Notes: generated by a model from the letters alone, not told the origin. A stretch of DNA of 64,000 nucleotides from JBBQWT01 sp038210375 (GCA_038210375.1 JBBQWT010000014.1:1-64000); one strand, 5' to 3'. Shown: positions 17,191 to 27,023, counted from the stretch's first letter. Numbers and translations: made by a program.

Positions 17191-17484
17191 ATGTCAGCCA
17201 ACCATGTCGTGCCACTGAGAGTTTACTTCGCGGTATTTATCACCCTGCTGGTGATGACCGGGGTCACGACTGGGGTCGCCTACGTTGACCTGGGGGCATT
17301 CAATCCCGTGATGGCGCTCCTCATCGCCACGTTCAAGGCGGTGCTGGTCATCTTGTTCTTCATGCACGTCAAGTATTCCAGCAAGCTTACCTGGCTGGTG
17401 GTCAGCGCCGCGTTCTTCTTCCTGGGAATCATGCTGACGCTGACCATGTCGGATTATCTCAGCCGTGCCTGGCCGATGCAGTAG
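17191..17484 (+). CDS. coxD: Cytochrome c oxidase subunit IV-like small membrane protein
   Basis: 97 residues, three predicted helices (about 10-30, 38-58, 68-88). Pattern VPLRVYFAVFITLLVMTGVT...FKAVLVILFFMHVKYSSKL is that of the CyoD/COX4_pro prokaryotic subunit IV family. It is the last gene of the coxBACD set, 15 bases behind coxC. Subunit IV assists assembly of the core. No terminator hairpin is evident in the 74 bases before the peptidase gene. Confidence 0.88.
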   Translation: MSANHVVPLRVYFAVFITLLVMTGVTTGVAYVDLGAFNPVMALLIATFKAVLVILFFMHVKYSSKLTWLVVSAAFFFLGIMLTLTMSDYLSRAWPMQ

Positions 17485-17558
17485 GAGCTGGCAAGGACAC
17501 ACCCGTCCGCGGTAAAGGCGAAGATCCGGGGTGAATTCGATCTGGTTCCCAACCGAAT

Positions 17559-19589
17559 ATGAAGGCTAATATTTCCCGCGCCGCGGCGCTCCTGCTACCC
17601 CTCGCAATATCAATTTTTTGCCACCCGCAGGTGGGGAGTGATCTCAAATTCGACATCCACGCCGTCGATTCCAAGGCTGACCCGTGCGTGGATTTTTATC
17701 AGTATGCGTGCGGGGGATGGCTGGCGCGAAACCCGGTTCCTCCTGACCGGTCGGTTTCCGCGGTATATTCGCAAATGCAGGACCTGAACCAGCGGCGGGT
17801 GGCCGGGATGCTGGAAAGCGCGGCCGAATCTGGGTCTTCACGTCCGGCGGGTGAAAACAAAATCGGCGACTATTATGCCGCGTGCATCGATGAGGTTACG
17901 ATCGAAGCAAAAGGATTCAACGCGCTCCAGCCGGAGCTGGCCCGCATCGCCGCGCTTCACAATCTCGCGGATCTGGCTGATGAAGTCGCGCGGTTGCACA
18001 GGCTGGGTACTGACGTGTTGTTCTCGATGGGAGCGGACCAGGAGCTGCAGGATTCCTCGAGGGTGATTGCCTATCTGGACCAGAGCGGGCTTAGCCTCCC
18101 GGAACCGGGCTTTTACACCGTCGGCAACGCGGAGATGAGCAAAGTACGAGCCGCCTACCGCTCACACTTGGAAACTGAATTTAAGTTGCTGGGCCACGGA
18201 GCGCCGGAAGCGGCGGCCGCGGCGGACGAAGTCTTGCAAATTGAGGTTCGCTTGGCGGGCGCGGAGCTGACGCCTGTGGAGCGCCGCGACCGCAAGTCCT
18301 GGTATCACGAGATGTCGATGGTAGAACTACGGCAGTTGGCGCCGGAGTTCGCCTGGGAACGTTACTTCTCCGCGGTGGGCTATTCCGGCAAAGGCGAGAT
18401 GAATGTGGCCGTGCCGAAATATATGCAAACCCTCAATCAACTGCTCAGGGAAACATCGCTGGAGGCCTGGAAAAACTATCTGCGCTGGGAACTGTTACGA
18501 GCGGCTACCCCGGCCCTTCCGGCAAGGTTCCGCGCCGCCGATTTTGACTTCTATGGAAGGACCATGGAGGAGCAGGCGCAGCCACGCGCCCGCAAGATGC
18601 AATGCGTGGCGTTGACGAACCGCGACTTGGGAGAAGCAGTAGGCCAGCAATATGTGAAATTGTACTTTCCCCCGGAGAGCAAGCAAAGAGTGGTGGAGAT
18701 GGTGCGGCGAATCCGGGAGGCGATGCGCCAGGATTTTCTGCGGGCCTCCTGGATTAGTCCACGCACCCGGCAGGAGGCCATCCACAAGCTGGAGATGTTG
18801 CGCGTCATGATCGGTTATCCGGATCACTGGCGCGACTACTCGCGGCTGGACATCAAGCGGGACGACGCACTGGGCAACGGCTTTCGTTCGCAGGAATTTG
18901 AATTCTTGAGGCAGATGGCGAAGGTCGGAAGGCCCGTGGACCGCGACGAATTCTACGAACTTCCGCAGGGTGTAGAGGGATACCACGACAATCCCCTGAA
19001 TGTTGTCGTGTTTACCGCGGGGATACTGCAGCCGCCGTTTTTTGATCCACAAATGGATGACGCGATCAATTTCGGGCTGGCCGGAGCGGTGATCGGCCAC
19101 GAAATTACGCATGCCTTCGATGATGCCGGCCACCGGTTCGATGGCGCCGGCAACCTGCGGAACTGGTGGACGACGGAAGATAGCAGTCATTATGTACAGC
19201 GAGCAGCATGTTTTGTTCGGCAATACTCCAAATACACCGTCGTCGGCGACGTAAAAGTGAATGGAGAGCTGACATTGGGAGAAAATATTGCCGACAACGG
19301 TGGCCTGAGCCTGGCTTTCAAGGCCTTTTTGGATCAACACGAGCAGGCCGATGCAGCGCCCAGCATTGATGGCTATTCGGCCCGCCAGCGATTTTTTCTG
19401 GGATGGGCGCAGTGGCGTTGCATGAATATAACCGAGAAAAAAGCGCGCGAGCTGGCGCGGACGGACGGGCATTCTCCGGGCCGCTGGCGCGTCAATGGAG
19501 TAGTCAGCAACATGCCAGGTTTCGCGCGCGCCTATCACTGCAAGATCGGCGATGCCATGGCGCGCGCCGAACCCTGCCAGGTGTGGTGA
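17559..19589 (+). CDS. M13 family (neprilysin-like) zinc metallopeptidase
   Basis: 676 residues with a cleavable signal peptide (about 1-24). The M13 family cleaves short peptides in the periplasm or outside the cell. The zinc site is complete: GHEITHAFDD at about 511-520 provides two histidines and the catalytic Glu, and GENIADNGG at about 574 gives the third ligand. N-terminal KADPCVDFYQYACGGW (about 43-58) and C-terminal cysteine pairs match neprilysins. It lies 74 bases behind the oxidase operon with no terminator seen, but has no functional link to respiration. Confidence 0.93.
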   Translation: MKANISRAAALLLPLAISIFCHPQVGSDLKFDIHAVDSKADPCVDFYQYACGGWLARNPVPPDRSVSAVYSQMQDLNQRRVAGMLESAAESGSSRPAGENKIGDYYAACIDEVTIEAKGFNALQPELARIAALHNLADLADEVARLHRLGTDVLFSMGADQELQDSSRVIAYLDQSGLSLPEPGFYTVGNAEMSKVRAAYRSHLETEFKLLGHGAPEAAAAADEVLQIEVRLAGAELTPVERRDRKSWYHEMSMVELRQLAPEFAWERYFSAVGYSGKGEMNVAVPKYMQTLNQLLRETSLEAWKNYLRWELLRAATPALPARFRAADFDFYGRTMEEQAQPRARKMQCVALTNRDLGEAVGQQYVKLYFPPESKQRVVEMVRRIREAMRQDFLRASWISPRTRQEAIHKLEMLRVMIGYPDHWRDYSRLDIKRDDALGNGFRSQEFEFLRQMAKVGRPVDRDEFYELPQGVEGYHDNPLNVVVFTAGILQPPFFDPQMDDAINFGLAGAVIGHEITHAFDDAGHRFDGAGNLRNWWTTEDSSHYVQRAACFVRQYSKYTVVGDVKVNGELTLGENIADNGGLSLAFKAFLDQHEQADAAPSIDGYSARQRFFLGWAQWRCMNITEKKARELARTDGHSPGRWRVNGVVSNMPGFARAYHCKIGDAMARAEPCQVW

Positions 19590-19756
19590 TCTGGTTGATC
19601 TTCCGCCATCTCTTCCGTCTCGCTCCGAAGTCCGACCGTCTACCGCAGGGCGCCAGCCGCACGAGTAAACTGCGGCTGGTGATTTATACTCAATGAGCGA
19701 TTTCCTCGGCGCGTGATGCAATCGTGCCCAAGGCTCGCACTTCTTAACCATCCCCT

Positions 19757-20527
19757 ATGAAGATTCTGGTCTGCGTTAAACAGGTTCCCCAAAAAGATGC
19801 GCCTCTGAAGCTGAATGAATCCGGCGCCTGGATTCGCGAGGACGTCTCCTACGAGGTGAACGAGCCCGACGCCTACGCATTGGAGGAGGCGCTGCGCCAG
19901 AAGGAAAAACATTCAGGCGAGGTAGTGGTCATTACCACCGGGCCCACGCGCGCGCAGCAGGTCTTGCGGGAGGCCCTGGCCAAGGGCGCGGACCGCGCGA
20001 TTCATCTGGAAGACCCCGCATTTGTGGGCCTGGACGCCTTCAACACCGCCAAGGCCATCGCCGCCGCGATCAAGGATGAGAAATTTGACCTGATCTTTAC
20101 CGGGCTGCAATCGGATGATTACGGTTACGCACAGACCGGGGTGATTCTGGCGGAGTTGCTGGGGTGGGCGCATGCCACCATCATCATGCACATCGAGAAG
20201 TCTGAGACCGGCATCAAGGTCAAGCGCGAGCTGGAGTCGGGTTATTTCCAGTACGTGGAAATGCCGCTGCCCGCGGTGCTGACCATCCAGTCGGGCATCA
20301 ACAAGCTGCGCTACGCCACCCTGATCGGCATCAAGCAGGCCAAGAACAAACCCATGCGTAAGGTGACGATGGCGGAAGTGCAATCCGCGATCAGCCCCAA
20401 CCTGCAGAAGATCGAAAAACTTTATATTCCCCACAAGGCCAAGAAGACGGTGATGCTCGAAGGCTCGCCGGCGGAGATTGCCAAAAACCTGGTGGAGAAA
20501 CTCAAGAACGAAGTGCGGGTCCTGTAG
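19757..20527 (+). CDS. etfB: Electron transfer flavoprotein beta subunit
   Basis: 256 residues, cytoplasmic. The adenine-nucleotide alpha-hydrolase-like fold is recognisable from MKILVCVKQVP at the start, TGLQSDDYGYAQTG at about 115-128, and the signature VKRELESGYFQYVEMPLPAVLTIQ at about 155-178. With EtfA it accepts electrons from acyl-CoA and other dehydrogenases and passes them to ETF:quinone oxidoreductase, encoded two genes downstream. Start ATG at 19757; a TTTATACT sequence about 75 bases upstream could be a -10 element but is weak evidence. Confidence 0.95.
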   Translation: MKILVCVKQVPQKDAPLKLNESGAWIREDVSYEVNEPDAYALEEALRQKEKHSGEVVVITTGPTRAQQVLREALAKGADRAIHLEDPAFVGLDAFNTAKAIAAAIKDEKFDLIFTGLQSDDYGYAQTGVILAELLGWAHATIIMHIEKSETGIKVKRELESGYFQYVEMPLPAVLTIQSGINKLRYATLIGIKQAKNKPMRKVTMAEVQSAISPNLQKIEKLYIPHKAKKTVMLEGSPAEIAKNLVEKLKNEVRVL

Positions 20528-20587
20528 CCGCGAAGGCTGGGCATCAGCCCGCGGAGCACTGCGATTTAGAAAAGGATTGAGACTGGA

Positions 20588-21577
<990 letters not shown>

Positions 21578-21602
21578 TGCCGCTTCCGGTCTTTTTTTCA
21601 CC

Positions 21603-23309
21603 ATGCTGATCTTTCGCAAAGCCCTGGCTGATGTTGACCGTCCGCAGATGGATGCCGATGTGGTCATCGTGGGCGGCGGGCCCGCGGGCCTGGCGTGCGC
21701 GCTGCGCCTTTCGCAATTGATCGACGAGCACAATCAGCAGCATCCTGAGCAGCCCCTTCCCAAAGACAATATCTACGTGCTGGAAAAAGCGCGCGAAGCC
21801 GGACAACATTCACTTTCCGGCGCGCTGCTCGATCCGCGATCGATGCGCGAGCTGCTGCCGGGCTTCGAGAAGGAAGCGCCGATTGATGCCGAGGTGGTCA
21901 AGGAAGCGGTTTACTACCTCACCGAAAAATCCAAGTTCAAGTTACCCATCACCCCGCCGCCGCTGCGCGATCACGGCAACTACGTAATCTCCCTGAACCG
22001 CTTCGTAAAGTGGATGGCGGAAAAAGTGGAAGCCGCGGGCATCACCATCTTCAGCGGCTTTGCCGGCTCCGAGCTGTTGGTCGAAGGCGACCGCGTGATC
22101 GGGGTGCGCACCGATGACAAGGGCGTGGACAAAAACAACGAGCGCAAATCAAATTTTGAGCCCGGCTATGATCTGAGGGCGAAGGTGGTCATCCTTGCGG
22201 AAGGCGCCCGAGGCTCGCTGACCAAGCAACTGGTGGCGAAGTTTGATTTGCAGCGTGACCGCAATCCCCAGACCTATGGCATTGGAGTCAAGGAGTTGTG
22301 GGAGGTCCCCAGCGGCAGAATCAGCGCCGGAGAAGTAATCTACACCATGGGGTGGCCGCTAAGCACTCGCGAATACGGGGGGGCGTGGATCTACGGCGGC
22401 AAGGACAACATCGTTTCTCTCGGCTACGTCACCGGGCTCGATTATGGCGACCCGCGTACCGACCCTCAGCATGTTCTGCAGTCGTTCAAGAAGCACCCAT
22501 TCATCGCCGCCCTGCTGGAAGGCGGCAAGCTGGTGCGCTACGGCGCCAAGGCGCTGCCTTATGGCGGATGGTTTTCCATGCCGCCGCTGGCGGGTGACGG
22601 CTGGATGATCATCGGCGACTCCGCCGCCATGCTGAACTCGCAGCGCCTCAAGGGCATTCACCTGGCCATCAAGAGCGGGATGTTGTGCGCCGAGACCGCA
22701 TTTGCGGGGATGCAGAAGGATGATTTTTCGCGCGCGCAACTGGAAACTTATCCGGAAAAAGTGAACCAGAGCTGGATCAAAGATGAACTGTGGAAGGTGC
22801 GCAACTTCCATCAGGGCTTCGAACACGGTTTCTGGGGCGGCCTGTTTCATGCCGGCCTGCAGCAGTTCAGCGGCGGCCGCGGCCTGCGGGCACGCTATGT
22901 CTCGAAAGCCGGGCACCAGGGCATGCAGAAGCTCGATACCTTGCCGGCCGATGGCGGTGACCGGTCGCAGATTCTGGGCGAAGCCCGGGGAGACGGCAAG
23001 CTGACCTTCGATAAGCTCACCGACCTCTACTATTCCGGCACGCGCCACGAAGAGGACCAGCCTTCCCACCTGGTGATTCACGACACCAACATCTGTAATA
23101 CGCGATGCATCGCCGAGTACGGCAACCCTTGCCATAACTTTTGTCCCGCCAACGTGTACGAGATGGTGGAGAGCAGTGAAGGCAAGCAGATTCATCTCAA
23201 CCCATCCAACTGTGTCCACTGCAAGACCTGCGACATCATGGATCCCTACGAGATCATCACCTGGGTGCCGCCGGAAGGCGGGGGCGGTCCCAACTACGAC
23301 GGCATGTAA
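21603..23309 (+). CDS. Electron transfer flavoprotein:quinone oxidoreductase
   Basis: 568 residues, monotopic inner-membrane enzyme that oxidises reduced ETF and reduces quinone. An N-terminal Rossmann FAD motif, VVIVGGGPAGLACALRL, is at about 20-36. The central GWFSMPPLAGDGWMIIGDSA (about 322-341) is the second FAD segment. The C-terminus has the [4Fe-4S] cysteines in CNTRC, NPCHNFCPANVYEM and CVHCKTCDIMDPYEIITWVP, ending GGGGPNYDGM as in ETF-QO. It completes the etfBA operon. Quinol formed here can be used by the ACIII encoded about 10 kb away. Confidence 0.95.
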   Translation: MLIFRKALADVDRPQMDADVVIVGGGPAGLACALRLSQLIDEHNQQHPEQPLPKDNIYVLEKAREAGQHSLSGALLDPRSMRELLPGFEKEAPIDAEVVKEAVYYLTEKSKFKLPITPPPLRDHGNYVISLNRFVKWMAEKVEAAGITIFSGFAGSELLVEGDRVIGVRTDDKGVDKNNERKSNFEPGYDLRAKVVILAEGARGSLTKQLVAKFDLQRDRNPQTYGIGVKELWEVPSGRISAGEVIYTMGWPLSTREYGGAWIYGGKDNIVSLGYVTGLDYGDPRTDPQHVLQSFKKHPFIAALLEGGKLVRYGAKALPYGGWFSMPPLAGDGWMIIGDSAAMLNSQRLKGIHLAIKSGMLCAETAFAGMQKDDFSRAQLETYPEKVNQSWIKDELWKVRNFHQGFEHGFWGGLFHAGLQQFSGGRGLRARYVSKAGHQGMQKLDTLPADGGDRSQILGEARGDGKLTFDKLTDLYYSGTRHEEDQPSHLVIHDTNICNTRCIAEYGNPCHNFCPANVYEMVESSEGKQIHLNPSNCVHCKTCDIMDPYEIITWVPPEGGGGPNYDGM

Positions 23310-23334
23310 ACCGCGGCGCCGGCGGTAAGCGGGT

Positions 23335-23340
23335 TATAAT
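23335..23340 (+). promoter_or_regulatory. -10 box upstream of the Moco riboswitch
   Basis: Perfect TATAAT, 22 bases ahead of the P1 stem of the riboswitch, giving a transcript start near 23347. No clear -35 box. Confidence 0.55.
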
Positions 23341-23361
23341 CTGGTTTAGTTTCCGATCGCC

Positions 23362-23487
23362 CGCGGCCTCTGGGAAATTCCGTGGGGCGGGCGACGGCGC
23401 TGGATGCAGGCGTCATGAGGATGCTGCGTGCAGCCGAGGGTTCAGGGGGAAACGCCTGCGCCTCCCCATTGGAAAGGAAACGCCGCG
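23362..23487 (+). promoter_or_regulatory. Moco (molybdenum cofactor) riboswitch upstream of moaA
   Basis: The leader fits the Moco RNA motif. P1 is closed by CGCGGC (23362-23367) and GCCGCG (23482-23487). Next to P1 is GCCTCTGGG, and the 3' half has the conserved block CCGAGGG...GCGCCTCCCCATTGGAAAGG (about 23433-23477), matching the E. coli moaA leader's ...CUUCGCCUCCC...UGGAAAGG segment. The element senses molybdenum cofactor and normally shuts down moa expression when Moco is abundant. A short hairpin, GGCCGTCACGGCC at about 23499-23511, follows, with a pyrimidine-rich stretch, and may be part of the expression platform. This assignment rules out the earlier in-frame starts for moaA. Confidence 0.87.
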
Positions 23488-23579
23488 CCGAAGAACCGGC
23501 CGTCACGGCCATCTTCTCCTCTTATCGCGCGGAGTGGCGCCTTTCCAATGCCATCGAGAACTTTTCTGGCCGCCACTTT

Positions 23580-24569
23580 ATGCGACTGCGCGATAAATTC
23601 GGGCGTTCCATCACTGACTTGCGGATGTCGATCACCGACCGCTGCAATTACAAGTGCGTGTATTGCCGCACGGGGAATGAAGGCGCGTTGTATGCCGATC
23701 TCCCCACGCCGGAATATCTGCGGATGGCGCGGATTTTCGTGCAGCAGGGCGTCGAGAAAATCCGGCTCACCGGCGGCGAGCCCCTCTTACGCAAGAGTGT
23801 AGTCGAGTTGGTGCGCGGTCTGGCGGAATTGCGCACCCTCGATGGCCAGCCCCTTGACATTGCCCTGACCACCAACGGGCACCTGCTGGCGGAGCTGGCG
23901 GCGCCGCTTAAAGATGCGGGCCTGACCCGGGTGACGGTCAGCATGGATGCGGTGGACGAGGAAAGCTCTTTCCGGATCACGCGAGTGCCCAACGCCTATC
24001 CTCAGGTGCTGGCGGGGATTCGCGCCGCGGTGCGCTGCGGCTTGAACCCGGTAAAGGTCAATTGCGTTTTATTGCGCGGGCTGAATGACCATCAGATTCC
24101 GGAGTTTGGCCGGTTCGCCCGCGAAGAAGGTGTGGTGATGCGGTTCATCGAGTTCATGCCGCTCGAAGAAGACCGCTTGTGGGGGCCGGATATCGTGGTT
24201 CCGGTCGCCGAAGTCCTCACCCGGATGGCGGAGTTCATGCCGCTGCGCGAAATCGAGCACGCGCGCAGCGAAACCGCGCGGCGATTTACCTTTGCCGATG
24301 GCAAGGGAGAGATCGGAATCATCGCGCCGGTTTCAGACCCTTTTTGCGGGGAGTGCAGTCGGGTGCGCGTGACGAGTGATGGCAAGATTCGCACCTGCCT
24401 ATTCTCGCTGTTCGATCATGACTTGGCGGGCATGATGCATCGCGGGGCCAGCGATGAGCAGATGGCGGCGTTTATCCACGGGGTCATTGCCAAGAAGGAA
24501 GCGCGGCATCATATCGGCGAGGCAGGGTTTCAGCGGCCCGATCGCAGCATGGTGCATATCGGCGGGTAG
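23580..24569 (+). CDS. moaA: GTP 3',8-cyclase MoaA (radical SAM), molybdenum cofactor synthesis
   Basis: 329 residues from the chosen ATG. Radical-SAM enzyme that, with MoaC, converts GTP to cyclic pyranopterin monophosphate, the first step of Moco synthesis. The N-terminal cluster site is CNYKCVYC (about 22-29), preceded by the usual FGRSITDLRMSITDR. The C-terminal cluster cysteines are CGECSRVRVTSDGKIRTC (about 257-274), and the protein ends in the conserved Gly-Gly tail (MVHIGG). The open frame extends upstream to 23382, but that part lies inside the Moco riboswitch and homology begins at MRLRDKFGR, so I start at 23580. No other Moco gene is nearby. Confidence 0.95.
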   Translation: MRLRDKFGRSITDLRMSITDRCNYKCVYCRTGNEGALYADLPTPEYLRMARIFVQQGVEKIRLTGGEPLLRKSVVELVRGLAELRTLDGQPLDIALTTNGHLLAELAAPLKDAGLTRVTVSMDAVDEESSFRITRVPNAYPQVLAGIRAAVRCGLNPVKVNCVLLRGLNDHQIPEFGRFAREEGVVMRFIEFMPLEEDRLWGPDIVVPVAEVLTRMAEFMPLREIEHARSETARRFTFADGKGEIGIIAPVSDPFCGECSRVRVTSDGKIRTCLFSLFDHDLAGMMHRGASDEQMAAFIHGVIAKKEARHHIGEAGFQRPDRSMVHIGG

Positions 24570-24609
24570 GGCGACTCTTAGTGTGGGCTTCAACGCTCGA
24601 GGCGGCTGA

Positions 24610-25029
24610 ATGAAATTATTTTTGATTCAAGCAGTGTTGCTCGTGGCGATGGTTACCGCGGTATCCGCGAGGGATAACCGGTTGGCCTGCAAAACCCGCC
24701 GCGACTTGGCAGGGAGCTGCAGAGTTGTTCATGGGCGCTTGATGGCGTACAACGGAACGCCATCATGGAGAATCTGGGTGATCGGGACTCATCGCCTGCT
24801 TGGAATCCACGAGGTGGATCTCAACGAAGAAGATATTGAGCACCCCCTAATGCCCTTAACTTTGCATTTTGATACCGGGTTTGACTACACCTTTTTTGGG
24901 GATTTTGAAGTGTGTCCTCTCGAGAGACAAATGCCCCATACGATGCAGACGGTTTGCGTTGCGTCTGCCCGTCATATCATTAGAACCAGGTACCGCACTA
25001 CCTCGATGAAAGGCGTTCCCCGATTTTGA
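24610..25029 (+). CDS. Small secreted protein, function unknown
   Basis: 139 residues with a clear signal peptide (MKLFLIQAVLLVAMVTAVSA, about 1-20). The mature part has four cysteines (CKTRRDLAGSC near the start, CPLERQMPHTMQTVC near the end), which may form disulfides, and aromatic-rich beta-like segments such as LHFDTGFDYTFFGDFEVC. I recognise no domain. Similar short secreted proteins are common in Acidobacteriota genomes. It is 40 bases downstream of moaA and upstream of the nadA riboswitch, with no evident link to either. Confidence 0.65.
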   Translation: MKLFLIQAVLLVAMVTAVSARDNRLACKTRRDLAGSCRVVHGRLMAYNGTPSWRIWVIGTHRLLGIHEVDLNEEDIEHPLMPLTLHFDTGFDYTFFGDFEVCPLERQMPHTMQTVCVASARHIIRTRYRTTSMKGVPRF

Positions 25030-25157
25030 TTTATTGTGCCTGAGGCGGCAAAGTGCCATAATGATCCGGCTCGTGATCCGGGCTGAAAGATTTTGCCGGT
25101 TTGCCCCGGAATTTAAATCTTTTGGCGATTGCGGACATCGAATTACTTGTACGTGCT

Positions 25158-25285
25158 GGCTTCAACATCCCCGTAAGTCGGGAGCGGTGGCGACATCGCG
25201 CAGTGGACTTACTGGAGCCGGTTAAAAATGCTTTCAACATCCCCGTTTCGACTCCGGCGCAAGCCGGGGACGAGGCTGAAGGCGG
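25158..25285 (+). promoter_or_regulatory. NAD+-I (nadA motif) riboswitch, tandem domains
   Basis: Two similar domains lie in tandem before nadA. Domain 1 (25158-25219) opens GGCTTCAACATCCCCGTAAG and closes CTTACTGGAGCC, matching the published NAD+-I aptamer (GGCUUCAACA.CCCCGUA...UACUGGAGCC) almost base for base. Domain 2 (25230-25283) repeats the core GCTTTCAACATCCCCG and ends in GAGGCTGAAGGC. The class binds NAD+ (through its ADP part) and is known essentially only from Acidobacteriota, upstream of nadA. Domain 2 runs into GGCGG (25281-25285), the likely ribosome binding site of nadA, so ligand binding probably blocks translation initiation. Confidence 0.92.
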
Positions 25286-25293
25286 AACAAAAA

Positions 25294-26463
25294 TTGAATA
25301 GCCTTATCGACATTGCTCTTACCGGCGCTGGTGTTGACACGCTGGAACCTGCCATCGCGGGAACTTCCTGCTCCCTGGAAAATTACCTGGTGTTGCCCGA
25401 CCACACGCTGGACGAGCGCATTGCCGCGGCGCGCGAGCGCCTGGGCAGCCGCGTGCTGATCCTGGGCCACCACTACCAGCGCGACGAAGTGATGCGCTTC
25501 GCCGACATTCGCGGCGATTCTTACAAGCTGGCGCGCGAGGGCGCGCGCAGCAACGCCGAAACCATCGTGTTTTGCGGGGTGCATTTCATGGCGGAAAGCG
25601 CCGATGTGCTGGCGCGTCCCGGGCAGCAGGTGATTTTGCCCGACCTCAACGCCGGCTGTTCGATGGCGGACATGGCCGAGATCGGCCAGGTGGAAGAGTG
25701 CTGGGATGCGCTGGTGGATGCCGGCCTGACCACCGCTTCCGGCGAAGGCGTCACTCCCATCACTTACATGAATTCGGCGGCGGCCATCAAGGCGTTCTGC
25801 GGCGAGCGCGGGGGACTGGTATGCACGTCGTCCAACGCGGCTGCGGCTTTTCGCTGGGGCTATGACAAGTCCGCCAAAATCCTGTTTCTGCCCGACCAGC
25901 ACCTGGGACGCAATACCGCGTGGGCCATGGGCATCTCGCTCGACGAGATGGTGGTCTGGGACCCGTACTTCCCCATGGGCGGTTTGACTGCGGAAAAGCT
26001 GCGGGCGGCGCGCGTCATTCTGTGGAAAGGGCACTGCTCGGTGCACCAGAGATTTCTGCCGGAACATGTGGATGCGGTGCGCTTGAAACACCCTGGGATC
26101 ACAGTGGTGGTGCATCCGGAATGCCGCTGGGAGGTCTGCCAGAAGGCGGATGTACAGGGATCGACGGAGAAAATATTGAAGGTCATCAGCGAAGCCCCGC
26201 CGGGGTCGAAGTTCGCGGTGGGCACCGAGATTCATCACGTGAACCGCATCGCTAACCAGTTTCGCAAAGAGGGTAAGATGGTAATAACCCTGGATGATTC
26301 AGGGTGCCTGTGCACCACGATGTTTCGCATTTCCCCGGCGCATTTGTGCTGGGTGCTGGAAAACCTGGCGGACGACAACGTGGTCAACCGCATCGTGGTG
26401 CGTGACGACGTTAAGCACTGGGCGAAGATTGCGCTGGACCGCATGCTGGAACTGGCGGTTTAG
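25294..26463 (+). CDS. nadA: Quinolinate synthase NadA, NAD biosynthesis
   Basis: 389 residues. NadA condenses iminoaspartate and dihydroxyacetone phosphate to quinolinate using one [4Fe-4S] cluster. Cluster cysteines are expected in NAGCSMAD, KGHCSVHQ and CLCTTM, all present, along with GHHYQRDEVM and TSSNA substrate motifs. The frame has an ATG at 25228, but it lies at the edge of riboswitch domain 2 and would translate the aptamer. The TTG at 25294, eight bases after GGCGG, is a better start and leaves the riboswitch untranslated. Between TSSNA and GHCSVHQ there is an about 30-residue insertion relative to the E. coli enzyme. nadB and nadC are not in the window. Confidence 0.93.
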   Translation: MNSLIDIALTGAGVDTLEPAIAGTSCSLENYLVLPDHTLDERIAAARERLGSRVLILGHHYQRDEVMRFADIRGDSYKLAREGARSNAETIVFCGVHFMAESADVLARPGQQVILPDLNAGCSMADMAEIGQVEECWDALVDAGLTTASGEGVTPITYMNSAAAIKAFCGERGGLVCTSSNAAAAFRWGYDKSAKILFLPDQHLGRNTAWAMGISLDEMVVWDPYFPMGGLTAEKLRAARVILWKGHCSVHQRFLPEHVDAVRLKHPGITVVVHPECRWEVCQKADVQGSTEKILKVISEAPPGSKFAVGTEIHHVNRIANQFRKEGKMVITLDDSGCLCTTMFRISPAHLCWVLENLADDNVVNRIVVRDDVKHWAKIALDRMLELAV

Positions 26464-26485
26464 GCCGGGGAGAGAAAAGCAAATT

Positions 26486-26920
26486 ATGGCGGAGCGGACG
26501 TTCACTCTCGACGAAGCCCAGCTGCTTTTGCCCATCCTGGAGGCGCTGCTGAAGCGCGGCATTGCCGCGCGCAAAACCATCTTCGACGTTGACGAGGAGT
26601 TCCAGGAACTGCATCACCGCATTTTCATCCAGGGCGGCCTCACCGTGGATATACCGCGCATGGCCCGGCGACGCGCCGAGCGTGACAAAGCGACCCACGC
26701 CTTGAAGGATGCCCTGGCCGAGATCGATTCGGCGGGGGTGCAGGTGAAGGACCTGGAGGTGGGATTGCTGGATTTTCCCACGCTGATGGAAGAAAAGATC
26801 GTGCTTTTGTGCTGGAAGATGGGCGAAACCGAGATCACCCACTGGCACGGCACCGATGAAGGTTTCTCCAGCCGCAAGCCGCTGCCCGCGCCTAAGAGCA
26901 AGCGCGAAAAACCTAATTAA
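26486..26920 (+). CDS. DUF2203 family protein
   Basis: 144 residues, cytoplasmic and largely helical. The start AERTFTLDEAQLLLPILEAL and the end EITHWHGTDEGFSSRKPL are typical of DUF2203, a small family of unknown function widespread in Acidobacteriota, Firmicutes and Deinococcus. The middle (about 40-90) is a charged helical pair that may form a coiled coil. ATG at 26486, 22 bases after nadA, with a GGGGAGAG purine run as ribosome binding site, so co-transcription with nadA is likely. The GC-rich hairpin GCGCCG/CGGCGC behind the stop lacks a T-run and is at best a weak terminator. Confidence 0.85.
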   Translation: MAERTFTLDEAQLLLPILEALLKRGIAARKTIFDVDEEFQELHHRIFIQGGLTVDIPRMARRRAERDKATHALKDALAEIDSAGVQVKDLEVGLLDFPTLMEEKIVLLCWKMGETEITHWHGTDEGFSSRKPLPAPKSKREKPN

Positions 26921-27023
26921 CCGGGGCGCCGCCCGGCGCTTCCTGCGGTTGCCCGCAACTTCTTAGACAACTGCTTGAGACTCTTGCCGGCGGCGCAATC
27001 TAACCGATGTCATGCCCGGTTTT

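Noticed and set aside
23382..23579. N-terminal extension of MoaA
   Set aside because: It overlaps the Moco riboswitch and does not resemble any MoaA N-terminus.
25228..25293. ATG start for NadA at 25228
   Set aside because: It lies at the edge of the second NAD+-I aptamer domain; the TTG at 25294 has a better ribosome binding site.
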